A stretch of DNA of 64,000 nucleotides from Macquaria australasica. Its lineage: Eukaryota > Chordata > Actinopteri > Centrarchiformes > Percichthyidae. Positions 9,626-22,536 of this stretch are shown one piece after another (position 1 is the stretch's first letter; each line of letters opens with the position of its first letter). The position numbers were made by a program, and so were the translations under genes. The stretch covers positions 930,001-994,000 of the forward strand of contig SEMN01000146.1 in the NCBI GenBank assembly GCA_005408345.1. The letters are read 5' to 3'. The notes beneath the pieces are model-generated. The model had not been told where the DNA came from. It saw only the letters and a program-made list of their open reading frames with translations, and searched no databases.

Positions 9626-12283
9626 CAGTAGTAAAATATGACTTGAGAGAAAGCAGTACCTGGTGAAACATCCTCATTCCCTCAGAATGAAATAGAAGAT
9701 GTTTGACAAATTGTTCCCATTTGCAGTATGACTTTAACAAATGCCACGCCAGGGTCAAGTCTCTGTCTGAGTTGAGCATCTTGTGTGATTACTTTGGCTG
9801 CGGGAGAGAATCATGAGAAATCAAAGGAGTGGGCTCAGACAGGCACTGGATCATGGAGCGAGAGCTGTAATCATGTCTGATGGTTGATAGTAGGGAGTAG
9901 AAAGTGTCAGTGTGAGGGTTCTCACTGCGTGGGTCACATCTGCCTCAGATACTCTGTCATCACTCAGCCAGGTTTGCCTTAGCTGCAGCAGTTAGAGGCT
10001 TCAGCTTTCACATATACGACCTTCAGGTGTTGTTAATGGACCCTCTGGTAGCCATATTGAAGGTCCTCAGCTCTTTGGCAGCGACATGAACAGCTGGATG
10101 TGTCTCTACACATGCAATCAGTGTTGGGGGAAGCTACTTACAGAGCTTAATTCTGCAACATAACAATTACTGCTCTCTGGAGAGAAACTGCATTACATCA
10201 CAGCTAGAAAGATGCAGTTTGGACAAAGCTTCTTGGAGAAAATACTTTGAAAAACATAATATGATACAAAAATCTGTAGTACAAAGTTAAAACATTTGTA
10301 GGATTTGACAGTCTGTCTCACAGTAATACAACACACCCACATGTACATTGAAAGATTTATTGGTCACTGTGTAAGCGACGTGGGTGTGTGAGAAGGAATA
10401 AATCAGTCCAACGCGTTCTGGGTTTTCCTCACATAAGTTTAGTGAAGTCCGAACACAGATCAATCAACAACGCAGACCAGTTACAATACCTGATTCTAGA
10501 ACATCAACTTAACATTACTGTCAACACTTAATATGTGTAAACAAGATGACAGATCGCAATTCAATAAGAATTTACTAAACTTATGTTTGCACAATTATGT
10601 TTATGTCACACATTTTCACTCTTACAACTGTAATAATTCCTGCTGTCAGTACTGCCCGTGAAGTGCTTACTTTCCAGCACAACTTGAGGTGTGGGACAAA
10701 ATCCACAGTCCTCATTCTTTGTAGAAATGTATTCTAAAGTTCTACTGAAACTAATATGAGGCTTCAGCAGCTAAATTCACTTGCTACAGTATCTTCCAGA
10801 TTTAAAGTCTTTGGAAAAGCAACAGTAAGCCTTTCTACATTCATATGGGCATGTAAGTAGTGTTTTAAGATAGACTTGAAAAAAATCAAAACCTGTTCTT
10901 CTTTGTTACTATTATTAATATCTTTGATGATTAGAGTTCTCAGTATAAGCGGATATAGATAATGGATGGATGGTGTTCCAGAATCTACAAGTCCAGTTGG
11001 GGATATTGCACCGAGCAGCTAGATACATGAAAAACAGCATGCCAGAATTTGTGGATACAGTTAAGTTAGTATATAACTTGTGACTGATATTGCATACATT
11101 CAAGTTCAGGTTCGGCACCAAAAATTATGGACTGAAACTGCTGTACAGAAAGATGTTGCAATGCTTAAAAAAAATGAAAATGTAGATGTAGAAGATGTTT
11201 TGTCAAAGGATCTCTTGAAAACTTCTTCCTCAGGTGCTCAGGGAGGTTTAGGCATCATTATTACGCCACACAGTGCTTGTTCATTTGCAGCAACCTTCAC
11301 ATGCAAAATTACATCTCATTCAGATTGGTGGATGTCTATAGACAGAAATGTGTAGGTTCTGGGAAACCACAAACGTTGTCAGGAGTAGCGGCAAAAAGGT
11401 AATGTTGAAACTAACTTGGGTCTAAATGTGCTATATGAATTAAGCTGGCTTTGCTCTGCCCACAAAGTGTGGACATAGGAGGAGTATAAGAGTGTGTGGT
11501 ATCAGACATCTCTGACTGGCAGCCATTGCACCAGGAATCATCTGCTTTTTCTTTTTCAGTTTTAGATCGTTCCCACAGTCTCTGTTTCATCTGCATTATG
11601 CCTTGAGACACACACATACAAGGGGAACACATCTCAGTGGTCTGGTTTTGTATGATATCACCACAGAACAACTGGACATATCGTGTGATAATTCTACCAG
11701 TGTCTTTACTATTGATGTGTATTAATATATTTACACTACGGGTTTGAAATATAATTACAATTATACTGTATAGTTTTCTTTTACTTTTTCTTAAAATGAC
11801 CCTTTTCTCCTAGTTGTGTCTGACCATGTTATTTAAGTGCACTAAAGCATTTCAACTCTTGCAACATAATAATCAAAGTAAGTTGATATGAATGTTAGGT
11901 AATGCTCATGCTAGGTAAAGTTTTTGCAGTGGTAAATACACTGACATCTATTTCAACCTCCCAGCATGTTCCCAAATCCTGCGGCTTATTTCAGGACAGA
12001 CTGTTTTCTTTATTATTTTGACAGGCAACAGACATCTATTTATAGTTAGCCACCTTACATATGTAGGCACATGCAAACATAGAAGAAAAAGCTCGAAATA
12101 CGTGAAGTCAAGCTGTTGAGCTGAGCTGGTCTCTAGCACTCTCACTTTGCTTCAACATTAGGAGGAGTTAACAATCCAATGCATAAAAAAAACGTAAAAT
12201 GAAACAGTAACAGCCTCGATGCAATAATGACTATTTGATGGTCATAATTTCCCCTGCCCTTATTGTCATAGCATATAGCTTTA
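9626..12283. other. intergenic, no gene seen
   Basis: AT-rich intergenic sequence downstream of chl1. The only repeat-like piece is around 10122-10260 (cagtgttgggggaagctact), resembling the end of a common fish MITE. Open frames at 11080-11355 (plus) and 11411-11671 (minus) show no motif. Confidence 0.5.
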
Positions 12284-12311
12284 TGTGTGTGTGTGTGTGT
12301 GTGTGTGTGTG
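12284..12311. repeat. (TG)n microsatellite
   Basis: An uninterrupted run of 14 TG units. Confidence 0.95.
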
Positions 12312-12832
12312 AACTCCCTATTCATATGAAAGGCCGTGCTACTGGAGCTGCACGTTGCATTGGGTCTTTTTCAACCAAGGATTTCTTTCTTTTAATTACA
12401 TGACTGAAGAACTGACATAGCACACTGTGAGTGACTTTATGACTTTAGACAGGAATGCCCAAAATGAAGAAATGTCCCACAAGCATGCATGTTTTATATA
12501 AGGAAGTGAAATTATTCATTAAATATTTACAAGCAGGACTTTGCAGAGGGAAATTTTTTTACCACCTGCTCGACATCACTTGCTATATATTTATGCTAAA
12601 TAATAACTGTTTGCACATATGGTGTTTTGCTGTCCTTATAAGAATGAACAATGAATGAACATAGTTTAATGATACACAGGACTTCTATAGGGAAAACAGA
12701 CCACATGAGACACTAAATAACACTAATAAACAGCGTTTTGTATAATGTATTATCAAAGGAGAAGACACTTCTTCTACTTTGAATGTTTAGCTTCAGCAAT
12801 CACTGTAACCCTCAGACCTATGCAAAACTAGA

Positions 12833-13346
12833 GCTGTGTCTCAATTTGTGTTCTTCCGTATTCTTCCGTACTTACACTTCACGCTGACAATTGTGGCAAA
12901 ATGCAGTGCACTATGAGTACCCGGATGATGTACTCATGACAGTCAGAGTGTTGAGTGTGGAACACTGCACACTTCTCACCCTCAATGGTCGCCATCTTGG
13001 CTACATAGTGGAAGGGGAGGACCACCAACCTATGGAGGGACCACGATTGTTACGGTGAACACCGCATTAAAAGTAAAAGCACATTCATTTTATTCATTTT
13101 TAATAAAATTGAATTGAAGTCAAGTGAGCAAAAAAGCCGGCAGATATTTTGGTAGGCGACAATCACGGTCAAATGTTGGCAATAATGCTCCGCCCAGTTG
13201 CAATTCGCCATTAAAAAGAAGAAGAAGAAGCGGTCAAAGGTTGCAATCGTCATTTCTGGTAACTGCACAACAGCTGTGTTTGATTTGAGACAACACTACC
13301 CTGTCAAAGTCAGTAATAGGAAGTATCCAAATTGAGACAGCACAGG
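12833..13346. mobile_element. non-autonomous DNA transposon, CTGTGTCTCAATTTG termini
   Basis: The left end gctgtgtctcaatttgtg and right end ccaaattgagacagcac are imperfect inverted repeats about 25 bp long, including a shared (cttcc) block further in. The roughly 510-bp interior is non-coding and contains GCCATCTTGG and a (GAA)n run at about 13217-13230. The TIR sequence is familiar from fish genomes; the superfamily (hAT or PIF/Harbinger) is not decided because no clean target-site duplication was found. Confidence 0.65.
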
Positions 13347-13433
13347 TCTTTTTCATGAGAAATTAGGAAATCTTGAATTCTACCAGTCAGCTTCAACAGG
13401 CTACAACTTCATTGGGAGTGGAGCAGTTAATTT

Positions 13434-13908
13434 GCTTTTTCTCCTACAGTTGGATGCGAAGATCGATATCAAGTCCACGTCTGTGTGTTAAGTACGGAGA
13501 TGGTGTCAGGATGTAGTTTGCTTAGCTTAGTACAAAGACTGGAAGCAAGGGGAAACAGCTAGTCCAGTTCAAAAATACACCTATTTACACCTCTAATGAA
13601 CCCACTGTATCCGAACAGAAATGTTAAAAAGACAATTGGTGGTTTTAGGTGTAGTGCTGTAACTATTTCTTGACAGACAACTGTGTCCATCTGCTCAGCA
13701 CTTTTGTGCAGATTGCTAGAAAAAAAAATACAACATGATCATCAGTGAGCTTTAGAGGTGTTGGTGGGTCATTTTTTTTCACTTTGGACAGATCCAGGCT
13801 AGGTGTTTCCCCTGTTTCCAGTCTGACTCCAGCTCTGTACTTAACATGCAGACATTAGACTGGTATCAATTTTGTTGCATTTCCCAAAATGCTAAACTAC
13901 TCATTTAG
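13434..13908. mobile_element. foldback copy of the 6.1-kb MITE family
   Basis: Left arm (gaagatcgatatcaagtcca, then agactggaagcaaggggaaa) and right arm (tttcccctgtttccagtctg, then gactggtatcaattttgttg) are inverted copies of each other. The right terminus tttcccaaaatgctaaacta matches the inverse of the TIR at 6.14 kb. The central part holds short family-specific sequence. Non-coding. Confidence 0.65.
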
Positions 13909-15538
13909 AAGTATGAACAACTATGGGTTATAATTATTTATTTATTCATTCATTTTATGCTACAGCATGGCGGCTGGTGATTATTTACCTGGGTGTGGCT
14001 ACAGGCACACCGGGCTTCTGCTTGCACACAAGCAGTGATGCAGTCTAGCTTGGTTCTCTGAGCTTTGACTCCAAACTATAGAAGACTAACACACTTACTC
14101 AACAACTGAATCAGAAAAGCAAACTCACTTCATCCAGCAGCTCAGCTTTAATAATTTATTAAGCTTGCTGACTCTGAATTAAGCATTGTGGCTGGTCCTA
14201 TATGACAGTTTTTAGTTTTCTTAAAGTTTTGTCTAATCAATTAAAGCATTGATCATGCTTAAAAAAAAAAAGTATAATTAGGTATACAATAGGTAGTGTT
14301 TAAGGCCAACATTGGGGTTTATAAAATTGAATCTGCTCACTGTGTTTGTATTTACAAGCCTTGCAGTACCAGAAGAACCTTAGGTATGATGACAAATGCC
14401 AACACACACACATACGTACTCATTGTGTTGTGTGCATTGGGTCATGGTGTCACATAATAAATTTGTCGATGATGTATTCAGGTTAACTTCTATATGACAC
14501 CCCTGGAGCAGCACTTAGGATAGAGGTGAAAGGATTTGACTATAATGTGAAAGCCATAAAGTACAGTAGCATATATTTAACCAGTCATTTATGCATTACA
14601 CCTTACATATCATTCCATGACCCCAGTCCATTACAATGGCAATGTCAATGGCTTAAAGAAATGCTCTATTGTGTGTCTTAATGGAATTCACAGCGGGGAG
14701 CGGAAGCGAGCCTCTCTACGGGCATCGCCAGTTGTTGAGTGATGAATAGAGGAGAGGGAGGGTCAATGACTTAAACCACAAGGTGGACTTTTAAGAGCTC
14801 CAATGACGTGAAAGAGCCTTTTTTCAGACAAAGCGCTCCAGCAGTGTTTCATCGAAATCAGAGTTATAAATAATATAAGCCTCAAATGAATGTCAGAATT
14901 GCCTTGAAGGTCTTGCACTGGAAAATAGCTGCATTAAGTAAAGAGGAAAAATGCACTCCTTCCCCTGCAATACAAATTTCTTCCCATGTTGCCAAAAAAA
15001 TGCCGTAAGGGCAACATCACAAAAGCAAATGAAACAGTGGATCCAATTATCATTTCACAGTGTAGGAGTGATAAAACGTCTGCATGCTGTTGCCTCATGT
15101 CAGATGACTTCATATTCTTTGATAAAGCAAGACATATTACAATCTCTTTCTTCAAAAGACAGACATGTAAAGCCACTTACTGGCCTATTGTAGTCTACAT
15201 CAGAAATTATAAGTGGAAATTCAACCAGTGGATGTCTGATTCATACAGTCAGGTAATGAGAAATCCTGCATTACAGTGGCAGCGAGCACTGATTCATTTG
15301 GAGCGCCACTGAATTTCCAGTGCCAGCACAGGCCTGTGACTCTTTTAAAGTGCTCAGGCATCTGGGACATCTGTGGGACTGATCTCAACATATCACACTT
15401 GCGCTGCAAATGAATTGGTCCCCTAGGTCCCCAGAGCTGTCAGCAACTCACATTGTATGAGAGCTTCATTCATCAACACATTTTTCCCTGTGAACAGCAA
15501 CTTTTGAAAAAAAAAGTAGGAAAGAAATGTAGCAAAAC
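13909..15538. other. intergenic, no gene seen
   Basis: No repeat end, exon or RNA gene was recognised. Overlapping open frames at 14934-15312 run on both strands and look like chance. Confidence 0.45.

Positions 15539-15562
<24 letters not shown>
15539..15562. repeat. poly(T) tract
   Basis: A run of 24 T. It could be the inverted poly(A) tail of a retroposed copy, but no element body is recognised to its right. Confidence 0.9.
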
Positions 15563-15569
<7 letters not shown>

Positions 15570-17973
15570 CTTGTCCCTTTTTGGCATGCTGAATATCCAT
15601 GTGGCATTGTGGTACATTTGTGGAACTAAATCATGAACGGGTGCCTGTCAGGTAGCTATATTTCTCAGGTGTAATACACATTTTCTCACCTCTAGAGACT
15701 CCAATTTCCTCTTGAAATAAATGAAAAATGGAACCGTATATGGTGGAATTTGTGCCCCAGGCAAAATGTACTTAATTTGCATTACTATATATGTTTTTTT
15801 GCCAGTTTGATGATTTTACAGTTTAGAAGTCTGTCATGTTTAAGAAGAAAGATGCATTTGGGTATGTACACTGGGTAACGCTTTATTTTACGTGTCCTTA
15901 ATTTCCTGGAAAGAACTATCTAATTTGGTACTCATTATAAGGAAAATATTAATTTCACTGAAGGAAAAGCATAATTTAAAACCAAGTTAATGGAAACTTT
16001 ATTATGTAGAATTGTATTGTCAACCTCACATTTTTGCATGTTCTGATCTGCTGTGCACTGACTAAAAACTCTCTTATTGTTTTAGCCATTAATTGGAATT
16101 ATTTAATTTAAAGTGTACCTGTTGAACACAGCACAGCCTGAAATCAGCAGAAGGTCTGCAGGTACTGAGGGGCTGGAGCCCTCCCGACATATTATTCCCA
16201 TCTACCGGTATTTATTTATTGAGCGAGGATCACAGTCGCCTTTTCATGCAGCTTATACCCATTTGAATAGAGAGCCAACCTGGACAAACACACGGTGAGT
16301 GTTGTTTTGTGAAAACCAAAACCCAGGTATATTAAGATAAACTAAACAAACAAAAAAAAAATTAAAAGAGGAAGCTCTGTTTGGGTTCTACAGTAACTAG
16401 CAGATAACAAAACACCAAATGTGTAGTGTTACAAAGGCCCTTCTCTTACCTGCTAAGATAAGCTGCAAATGTTTGCGAACACATTGTCTGTGTCAGCTGA
16501 TTTCAACAATTAAACAGTAACTGTAACATATTCCTTTGTTGCCTGGGGAGAGCCTCCAGACTCCCATAAAAAATCACACCAGTTTTGTGAGTTGCTGAGT
16601 TTGGGGAAACTTTATAAACTTTGTGAAACTCTGTCTACAACAAATTCTTAATGATTTGTGCCTTGTTGTAAATTCGGCAAACGTAATACAATAAGTTAAT
16701 TCTTTCTTGGTGTAAAAAACATCTTGTCAGTTTGTGCCGGCATGTTGCTGTATCGCCGTTTAGGATACTCTACAGAATGTCTATATAAATTATATACCTT
16801 GTTAACAGCAGATAAAGTCGGCTGCACAGATGTATGTATGTATGTGTGTATGCCAGTCAAGAACGATTACAATACAAGACAACTTGTTTCTCAATAGTAG
16901 TCAAAAATGACTAGATAAGATGAAGATTTTTGATGTGAAGGGTAAAAGTCTTTGCATAAACAAGGCATCATAAGTAAATATTTATATTGTGGCAGACAAG
17001 ACACAGCATATCAGGGTCAACCGTAGTCATATACTGTATATCTTCTTAATAGCTCACGAACCATATAAAAAAACAGGTTATACTCATCTTTTCTTTTCAA
17101 TGCCACTATCAAGCTTCTTTTATCACTGAAATGCACTTAAATTTACACTTCTTCAGACAAGGAGCAGTTTGAACATTCAAGCATTTACATAGCATTTATT
17201 GTATGATACTTGAGCGCTGACTTCCTTGTGACCCTGCTTGAGAAGCAGTTGTGAGGGTAATGATGATTACACTGCAGTGTCTGTCTGGGCCCAGCACTTG
17301 ATGATGTGTAATCCAAACTCTCAGGCAACACAGCGCTTTCTTTCTGGGGAGGTGATAATTTACTGGAGAGGTGTGGGAAGCCTGGAGTGCAAGAATACCC
17401 TCTCAGTGTTTGTGGAGGGGCTGTGAGCGGGCACAGACTGATGTATCTAGCACAGACAGATGCTGAATGTGGGCTCGGCTGCCACCGATTTGGGAATGTA
17501 GGCTACGGGGGAACACATGGTGGGGCAAAGGTAGCAGGGGACCCAGGGGAGACAGGCAGATGGGCCTATATTAGACATCTCAGATAGCGCTGCTTCTCCC
17601 TGGACACAGCCCAACACTGTCAGGTCAGAGAGTGAAGCATCGGCCTCTACAGATCCAGGTGGCTCCATGTTTGACCTCACTTCTCCATTCATCTGCAGCC
17701 ACGTGTTCGCACCTCGTTCTGCACTGATGAGCAAAAAGAAGAGGCACCTGCTTTTTCTTCTTGCAGGAAAGCTAAGTGATTATCGGTTCAATAATGTATT
17801 CATTTGTGGATGGACAACTACATTAAAAACTTAAAGTTACAGGACAATGGTAAATGCTAAAATCTAGTGTAATAGTAGCTTAGTAGATCTACATTAAATT
17901 GGCTAACATTAGCCACCATAAGCTACTTGTCATGTCAAACTGAATGTAGCAGCAAAAGCCCTGAGTCTATTGA
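15563..17973. other. intergenic, no gene seen
   Basis: Mostly AT-rich sequence. A GC-richer patch near 17240-17740 has open frames on both strands (for example 17447-17734 minus, 95 codons), but their composition is not protein-like and no splice-compatible neighbours were found. Confidence 0.45.
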
Positions 17974-18328
17974 ATCAAGTCAAGTCAATTTAATTTATAT
18001 AGCCCAATATCACAAATCACAAATCTGCCTCAAGAGGCTTTACAATCTGAACAGCATACAACACCGTTGTTTAGACCCTCGGTTCAGATAAGAAAAAAAA
18101 CCCTTTGAAGGGGAAAAAAGGAAGGTCGGTGTCGGGATCCCTCTCCCAGGATAGATGTCGTGTGTACAGAATAGACCAACAGAGTAAAATTACAGTATGG
18201 ACAATCATGATGACAACAATAATAGATAGATTATAAACATTTACGAACAAATAAGGATGTCAAGCAACTCTTAGGTAGCGCCAAACAGATAGGACCTGAG
18301 CCACATGACCTCCTCTCCACCAGAGGAG
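17974..18328 (-). repeat. LINE-type 3' region with AAGTC-unit tail
   Basis: It begins with aatcaagtcaagtcaattta and continues with atatagcccaatatcacaaa, a very common fish repeat opening. It continues through a G-rich block (gtcggtgtcgggatccctct) to gcgccaaacagataggacct. By analogy with the 45.55-kb copy, the short tandem tail marks the 3' end, so the element reads on the minus strand. The coding part is missing. Confidence 0.6.
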
Positions 18329-18429
18329 AGGAGAAGTCCGGAAGAGTCCGTTTTATTGCTTATGAGTTCAACTTTTCACTTGTAAGAGAAAGATTTAGTT
18401 ATTTTTCTTTCAAAAGTTACACAATCTCA

Positions 18430-19008
18430 ATTTGAAGCTGCATTAATTGATTTTTTTAGCCACTTGGGAGCAGCACAACAAGCTGAAAACACAACATTGA
18501 CATATAATCAGCTTACAAAGTTGATATGCTGAACGTGTTAGCAAACATTTGGCTATTTACATGAACAGCAGACACAGAGGTGGGTAAGCATTCGTGTAAT
18601 GTAAGTCCAATATTCACTCTCCTTTTAGCTCTGTTTTGGTCTCCACCAACTCCCGAGGAAAACATCTGGCACTTTAGCTGCTAAATGCTCCACAATGGTC
18701 ATCAGCTAGTTGCTAACTTTGTTTGTCTGCCATTTGGTGCTGGGTGATGAAAGCGTACAGTGAGTTTATCAGAGCTTTTTTATTTTATTTTATGAAAATA
18801 GCTGCCTGCTGCAGCTGGAAACAAGGTTGATATGGGTCGTTTTGAGGCTGGAAAACCAAAACAATGAGCTAAAAGAAGCTAAAAGGCCCAGAAAAGCAAC
18901 TTAGAGCTTAGAGTTCAGTGACCACTCCCTGTGGCTTTGTTACTACGAGCAACACCTTTATCATTTGTTCATTGTTAATATAAAAATATTGATAAGTGCA
19001 GCTTTGAA
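18430..19008 (-). mobile_element. TTAAAGCTGCA-family element, copy A
   Basis: Both ends are degenerate inverted copies of TTAAAGCTGCACTAATCA: tttgaagctgcattaattga on the left and ttgataagtgcagctttgaa on the right. The interior shares blocks with copies at 32.4, 51.3, 54.1 and 57.2 kb (gctgctaaatgctc, tttgtctgcc, ttggtgctg). It lies in inverse orientation relative to those at 32.4, 54.1 and 57.2 kb. Non-coding. Confidence 0.65.
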
Positions 19009-21520
19009 GTGATACTTTATAACATTTTCATATAAATACATACCTGTTTTTCTATTCCTAATCTCTCATAGTCTGCTGTCCTCAACATTGTATAGTAGTT
19101 TTTTTCCTACATCCTACAAAAATACTGCAATAAGTGATGCATTTAGTTCGTTTATGTAATAATCTGGGTACTTCCTGTTAGCTATGAGAGCAATCTTGTC
19201 AGAAAAAAAAAACAATGCTAGAGTGAAAACTGGACTTACTCATTGAGAGGCCAGAAACACGACTCCAAATGAATGATAATGTTGCTCCGTAACTGCTATT
19301 GTCACTGTTTGCTAACAAGTTCACGATATCAACTTAAAAGGGGATATATCAATCTTGTGTTCTCTGTTTCCGCTGCACCCACGTGTCCAAAAAATTGCAG
19401 GTTTAAGTGCAACGTTTAGTACTGTAATTTCAAATCCTGCTGCTTTACTTTCTTGCATGCTTCTTACTTTTTACTCCACTACTCCACATTTATTTGATAG
19501 CTACAGTTACAGGTTACTTTGCAGATTATGATTTTAAATGCATATCATGGTTTTATGAAACATATACCCAACAGTATATAAAGTAGTTAAGTTTAGCTGC
19601 ACCTCAACCACCTAAAACACTGTCACTGCAGTTATTACATGTAATGGATAGATTAGTAGATAATTACAGAAAATCAAAAGTTCAAAGGATGACTAAATCC
19701 CATAAAGTTCCTCCACAGTAAATACTCCCCATCTCTGTGTAATGTGACCTGATACACAGGGAACAAAGGGTAATCCAGGAATTGCCCACGGCTTGTATTC
19801 AATAACAATGCAATTTCCGAGCTGCTTCTATTATTTATTGAAGTGCTGTTGAAGGCACTGAACAAATTTCCATTATTGTCCAAATGGCTCCTTGCAAATC
19901 CCACTTCACTGTATTTTAGTTTGACAATTATTACCCTGGATACAACGTCCTCTGCATAGGACAAATATTCTTCTCAATGTAAGTGTGTGGCAATACATAT
20001 GTTAATATTCAGTATCTGTTGTCATAAGCAGTTCAGGGCATTAGCAGTTTAATTTACAGGCCATCTGGGAAAGTGTAATGCAGTAGCCAGATTCGAATAT
20101 GTGGGGTTTTGATGCATACGTTAGCAACTCTCCTTCAAATAAAGTTTTATTGCAGTGCAGCAAGGAATACTGGGAAAATGCATGGTCTAATGATACTTCA
20201 CCTGTGCTACACTTTTCAAAAAAGCTTTTTCAAAGCTGGGCAAGAACAGGAGGAAAAAGCAGTCTTTGCTAAAACTAAAAATGATGCATCAAATGTGCAG
20301 GCAAAGCAGGGTGAAATACTGATGTTCAAACAAATAGAGCTAATTGTGCAAAACGGTCTTTGCCTCTTTGAACAAAAAATCAATCCAGCGTCTTCTCCAG
20401 CGCATGTGGTCAGCTGCTGCAGTTTTACTGTCAGTGTACATACTGTACTATGCGGCCAATTTTGTTCCAATCAGATGAATATAGGTTATAGACCTTTTCA
20501 TTTTAGTAATGTATGTTATCCTACAAAAACTCCTGTAGTGTAATCAATCAGACAAAGCCTCTTTCTGACACTCCACTTGGTACGAGGCGAGGTGTTTCCC
20601 CTGGGCCCCGGTCTTAGCTCAGGGTAAGACTAATGACTCTCTGGCTTGAGTGGCCTGAGCCTCGCTGGGGCCCTTCCCTCTGGCTCCCAGCTGCTGCCGA
20701 CGAGAAGGCTCCTCCGCCCTGATCCAGTCAGGTGAGGACTTGTGTTATCTGCTGCGAGTTCACCTGCACCACCAGCCACCTGCACGGGCCGCAGAGGCAG
20801 GCTGCAAAGGTTCGGTCCACAATTTCACGGCAGTTACTGTGGGATAAGCTCTGAACCGAACCCCTAACATGGCTCCTTAAATGCCATCCTACTTTGAGAG
20901 GATTAGGATCAGTCATAGAAATGTAGGCTCTGTTGCTTCTGACCTTCAGGAGGAAAATAAAGTGGATAAAACAGTAAGCAAATAAATAATAAATAGGATT
21001 TTATTTTTGCTGACATACCACAAAATGGCCGTAATAAATCTGCAGAGAACAGAAGGGGGATTTATCCCACAAATTCGACTCAGGAGGTGAAATTTCTGGT
21101 TGTCAAAACTCTCTTTCTGTCCTTCTGTACTCTCTCTGTTTCAGAAAAAAAATGTCCTCAGGTAGTGGCACCCTTTCCACCTGACATTAACATGCTGCTC
21201 TGGCCAAACATTTGTCATGCACAGCATCTCCTCCTCTAATATTTTCTTCCAGTCTGCCAGAGCTGAAATGCAAGCATTATTCGAATTCAAAACTTTATTT
21301 AAAATTCCAGACAAGATGCCATGGTTTTATAAAGATACCAAAAATGTCACGCTGAACTATGGGGGAATGTGTATAAAATGTCCAATATGACATCTACGAC
21401 ATTTTCACGTTATTTAATGAGGCATCTTATGTTATAAAATTAAATTCAATGTCAGCATCATATTTCTTCACTTACATGTTGGAACAAGCCGATACAGAAT
21501 ACATGAATTTGTACTTTTTG
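19009..21520. other. intergenic, no gene seen
   Basis: No exon or RNA gene recognised. The 144-codon open frame at 20109-20543 (plus) lacks any domain or signal and has a comparable open frame on the opposite strand, so it is treated as chance. Confidence 0.45.
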
Positions 21521-21690
21521 TTTAAGCACTGCACCAATCAATATTTCTATACCAACAATGGATCAAATGACTTACTATGTAAAATGAGCAGTGTCACTTC
21601 TAGTTCTATTAACCCACAGAGAAATTCCACCCAACTCCGCAGATCTACGAAACTTTTAAGCCTCTTTTAGCTTTTAGCTTATTCTACAGA
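21521..21690 (+). mobile_element. TTAAAGCTGCA-family element, copy B (partial)
   Basis: The 5' end tttaagcactgcaccaatca, then acaatggatcaaatgactta, matches the 5' part of copy C. The similarity fades after a block ending cttttagctt; no right terminus was found. Confidence 0.5.
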
Positions 21691-21789
21691 TATCGATATT
21701 GAAACTGAAACTGAAAGGTGTAATGTTGCTGGTTTGATGTCAAAATGACTGTCAACAAATCATTTTCACTGTGTATTTTTGCTGAGAAC

Positions 21790-21970
21790 CACACGTGTCA
21801 TGTGGAAAAAATAGGCGCTGAATCTCTAGATGAGCCGCGCTGAAGACGCGTGTGAAACGCGCTGTGTGGCTGCTATAACCTGCTAACGTGGGCGCTGAAA
21901 TGAAGAGCAAGATGTTCCGCGACGCACACGTGCTGCTCAGGCCGGCTGTTACACTACACTCTCTTTAACT
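21790..21970. repeat. CpG-rich repeat-like block
   Basis: Unusually CpG-rich for this window (gccgcgctgaagacgcgtgt, ttccgcgacgcacacgtgct). The sequence resembles a dispersed fish repeat that I recall but cannot name. It is followed by a short (AGC)6 run at about 21980-21997. Confidence 0.35.
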
Positions 21971-22371
21971 TTGTTTCTAGCAGCAGCAGCAGCAGCATTT
22001 CTTCAGGAGTTGGCTATAAACCAACAAGTTCTCCAAATTAAATAACAAAATACTTCATTTGTCCATGCCCTCTAGAACAACACAAGGAAGCGTTATCTGA
22101 TGTGACGCTGATGTTGTAGAACAACATATTTTGTCAGTGCCTGTCAAAACAGTTACAAAACACTATTGAAAAATAATAATAAAATAGTTGTTTTGCTATC
22201 GGCGGAACATGAATCAAACGAAATTCCACTCTGCAACAACACAAACATGTTAGGTCTCTTGGGGAAAACAGCAGGCATGATATACTGTGACATTATTATG
22301 TTTTTAAAAGAAACTGATTTAGCTAAAATAATCTAGAGGGTTTTTTTGTTTGTTTGTCTCCTGCATAATCT

Positions 22372-22515
22372 CTTCCACACTCCAGTCCAGTAAATTGGTG
22401 GCGGTAATGCACCTCTAAGCTTGTTTGCCAACCGCCAATAAACACGAGGAAGAAGAAGAAGAAGAAGATGAAAAACGTGCAAGCAAGAAGTAGAAGAAGA
22501 AGACAGCACCTGTAA
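22372..22515 (+). repeat. dispersed retroelement 3' end with (GAA)n tail
   Basis: It carries ggtggcggtaatgcacc and ttgccaaccgccaataaac, then a long GAAGAA tract, a signature found at the 3' end of many fish repeat copies. The GGCGGT and ACCGCC segments can pair as a hairpin. The family is not decided. Confidence 0.6.
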
Positions 22516-22536
22516 GCAAGAAGAAGAAGACAACAC

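Noticed and set aside
20109..20543. 144-codon open frame as a gene
   Set aside because: No domain, signal or splice context; the opposite strand is also open over much of it, and the composition looks like translated non-coding DNA.
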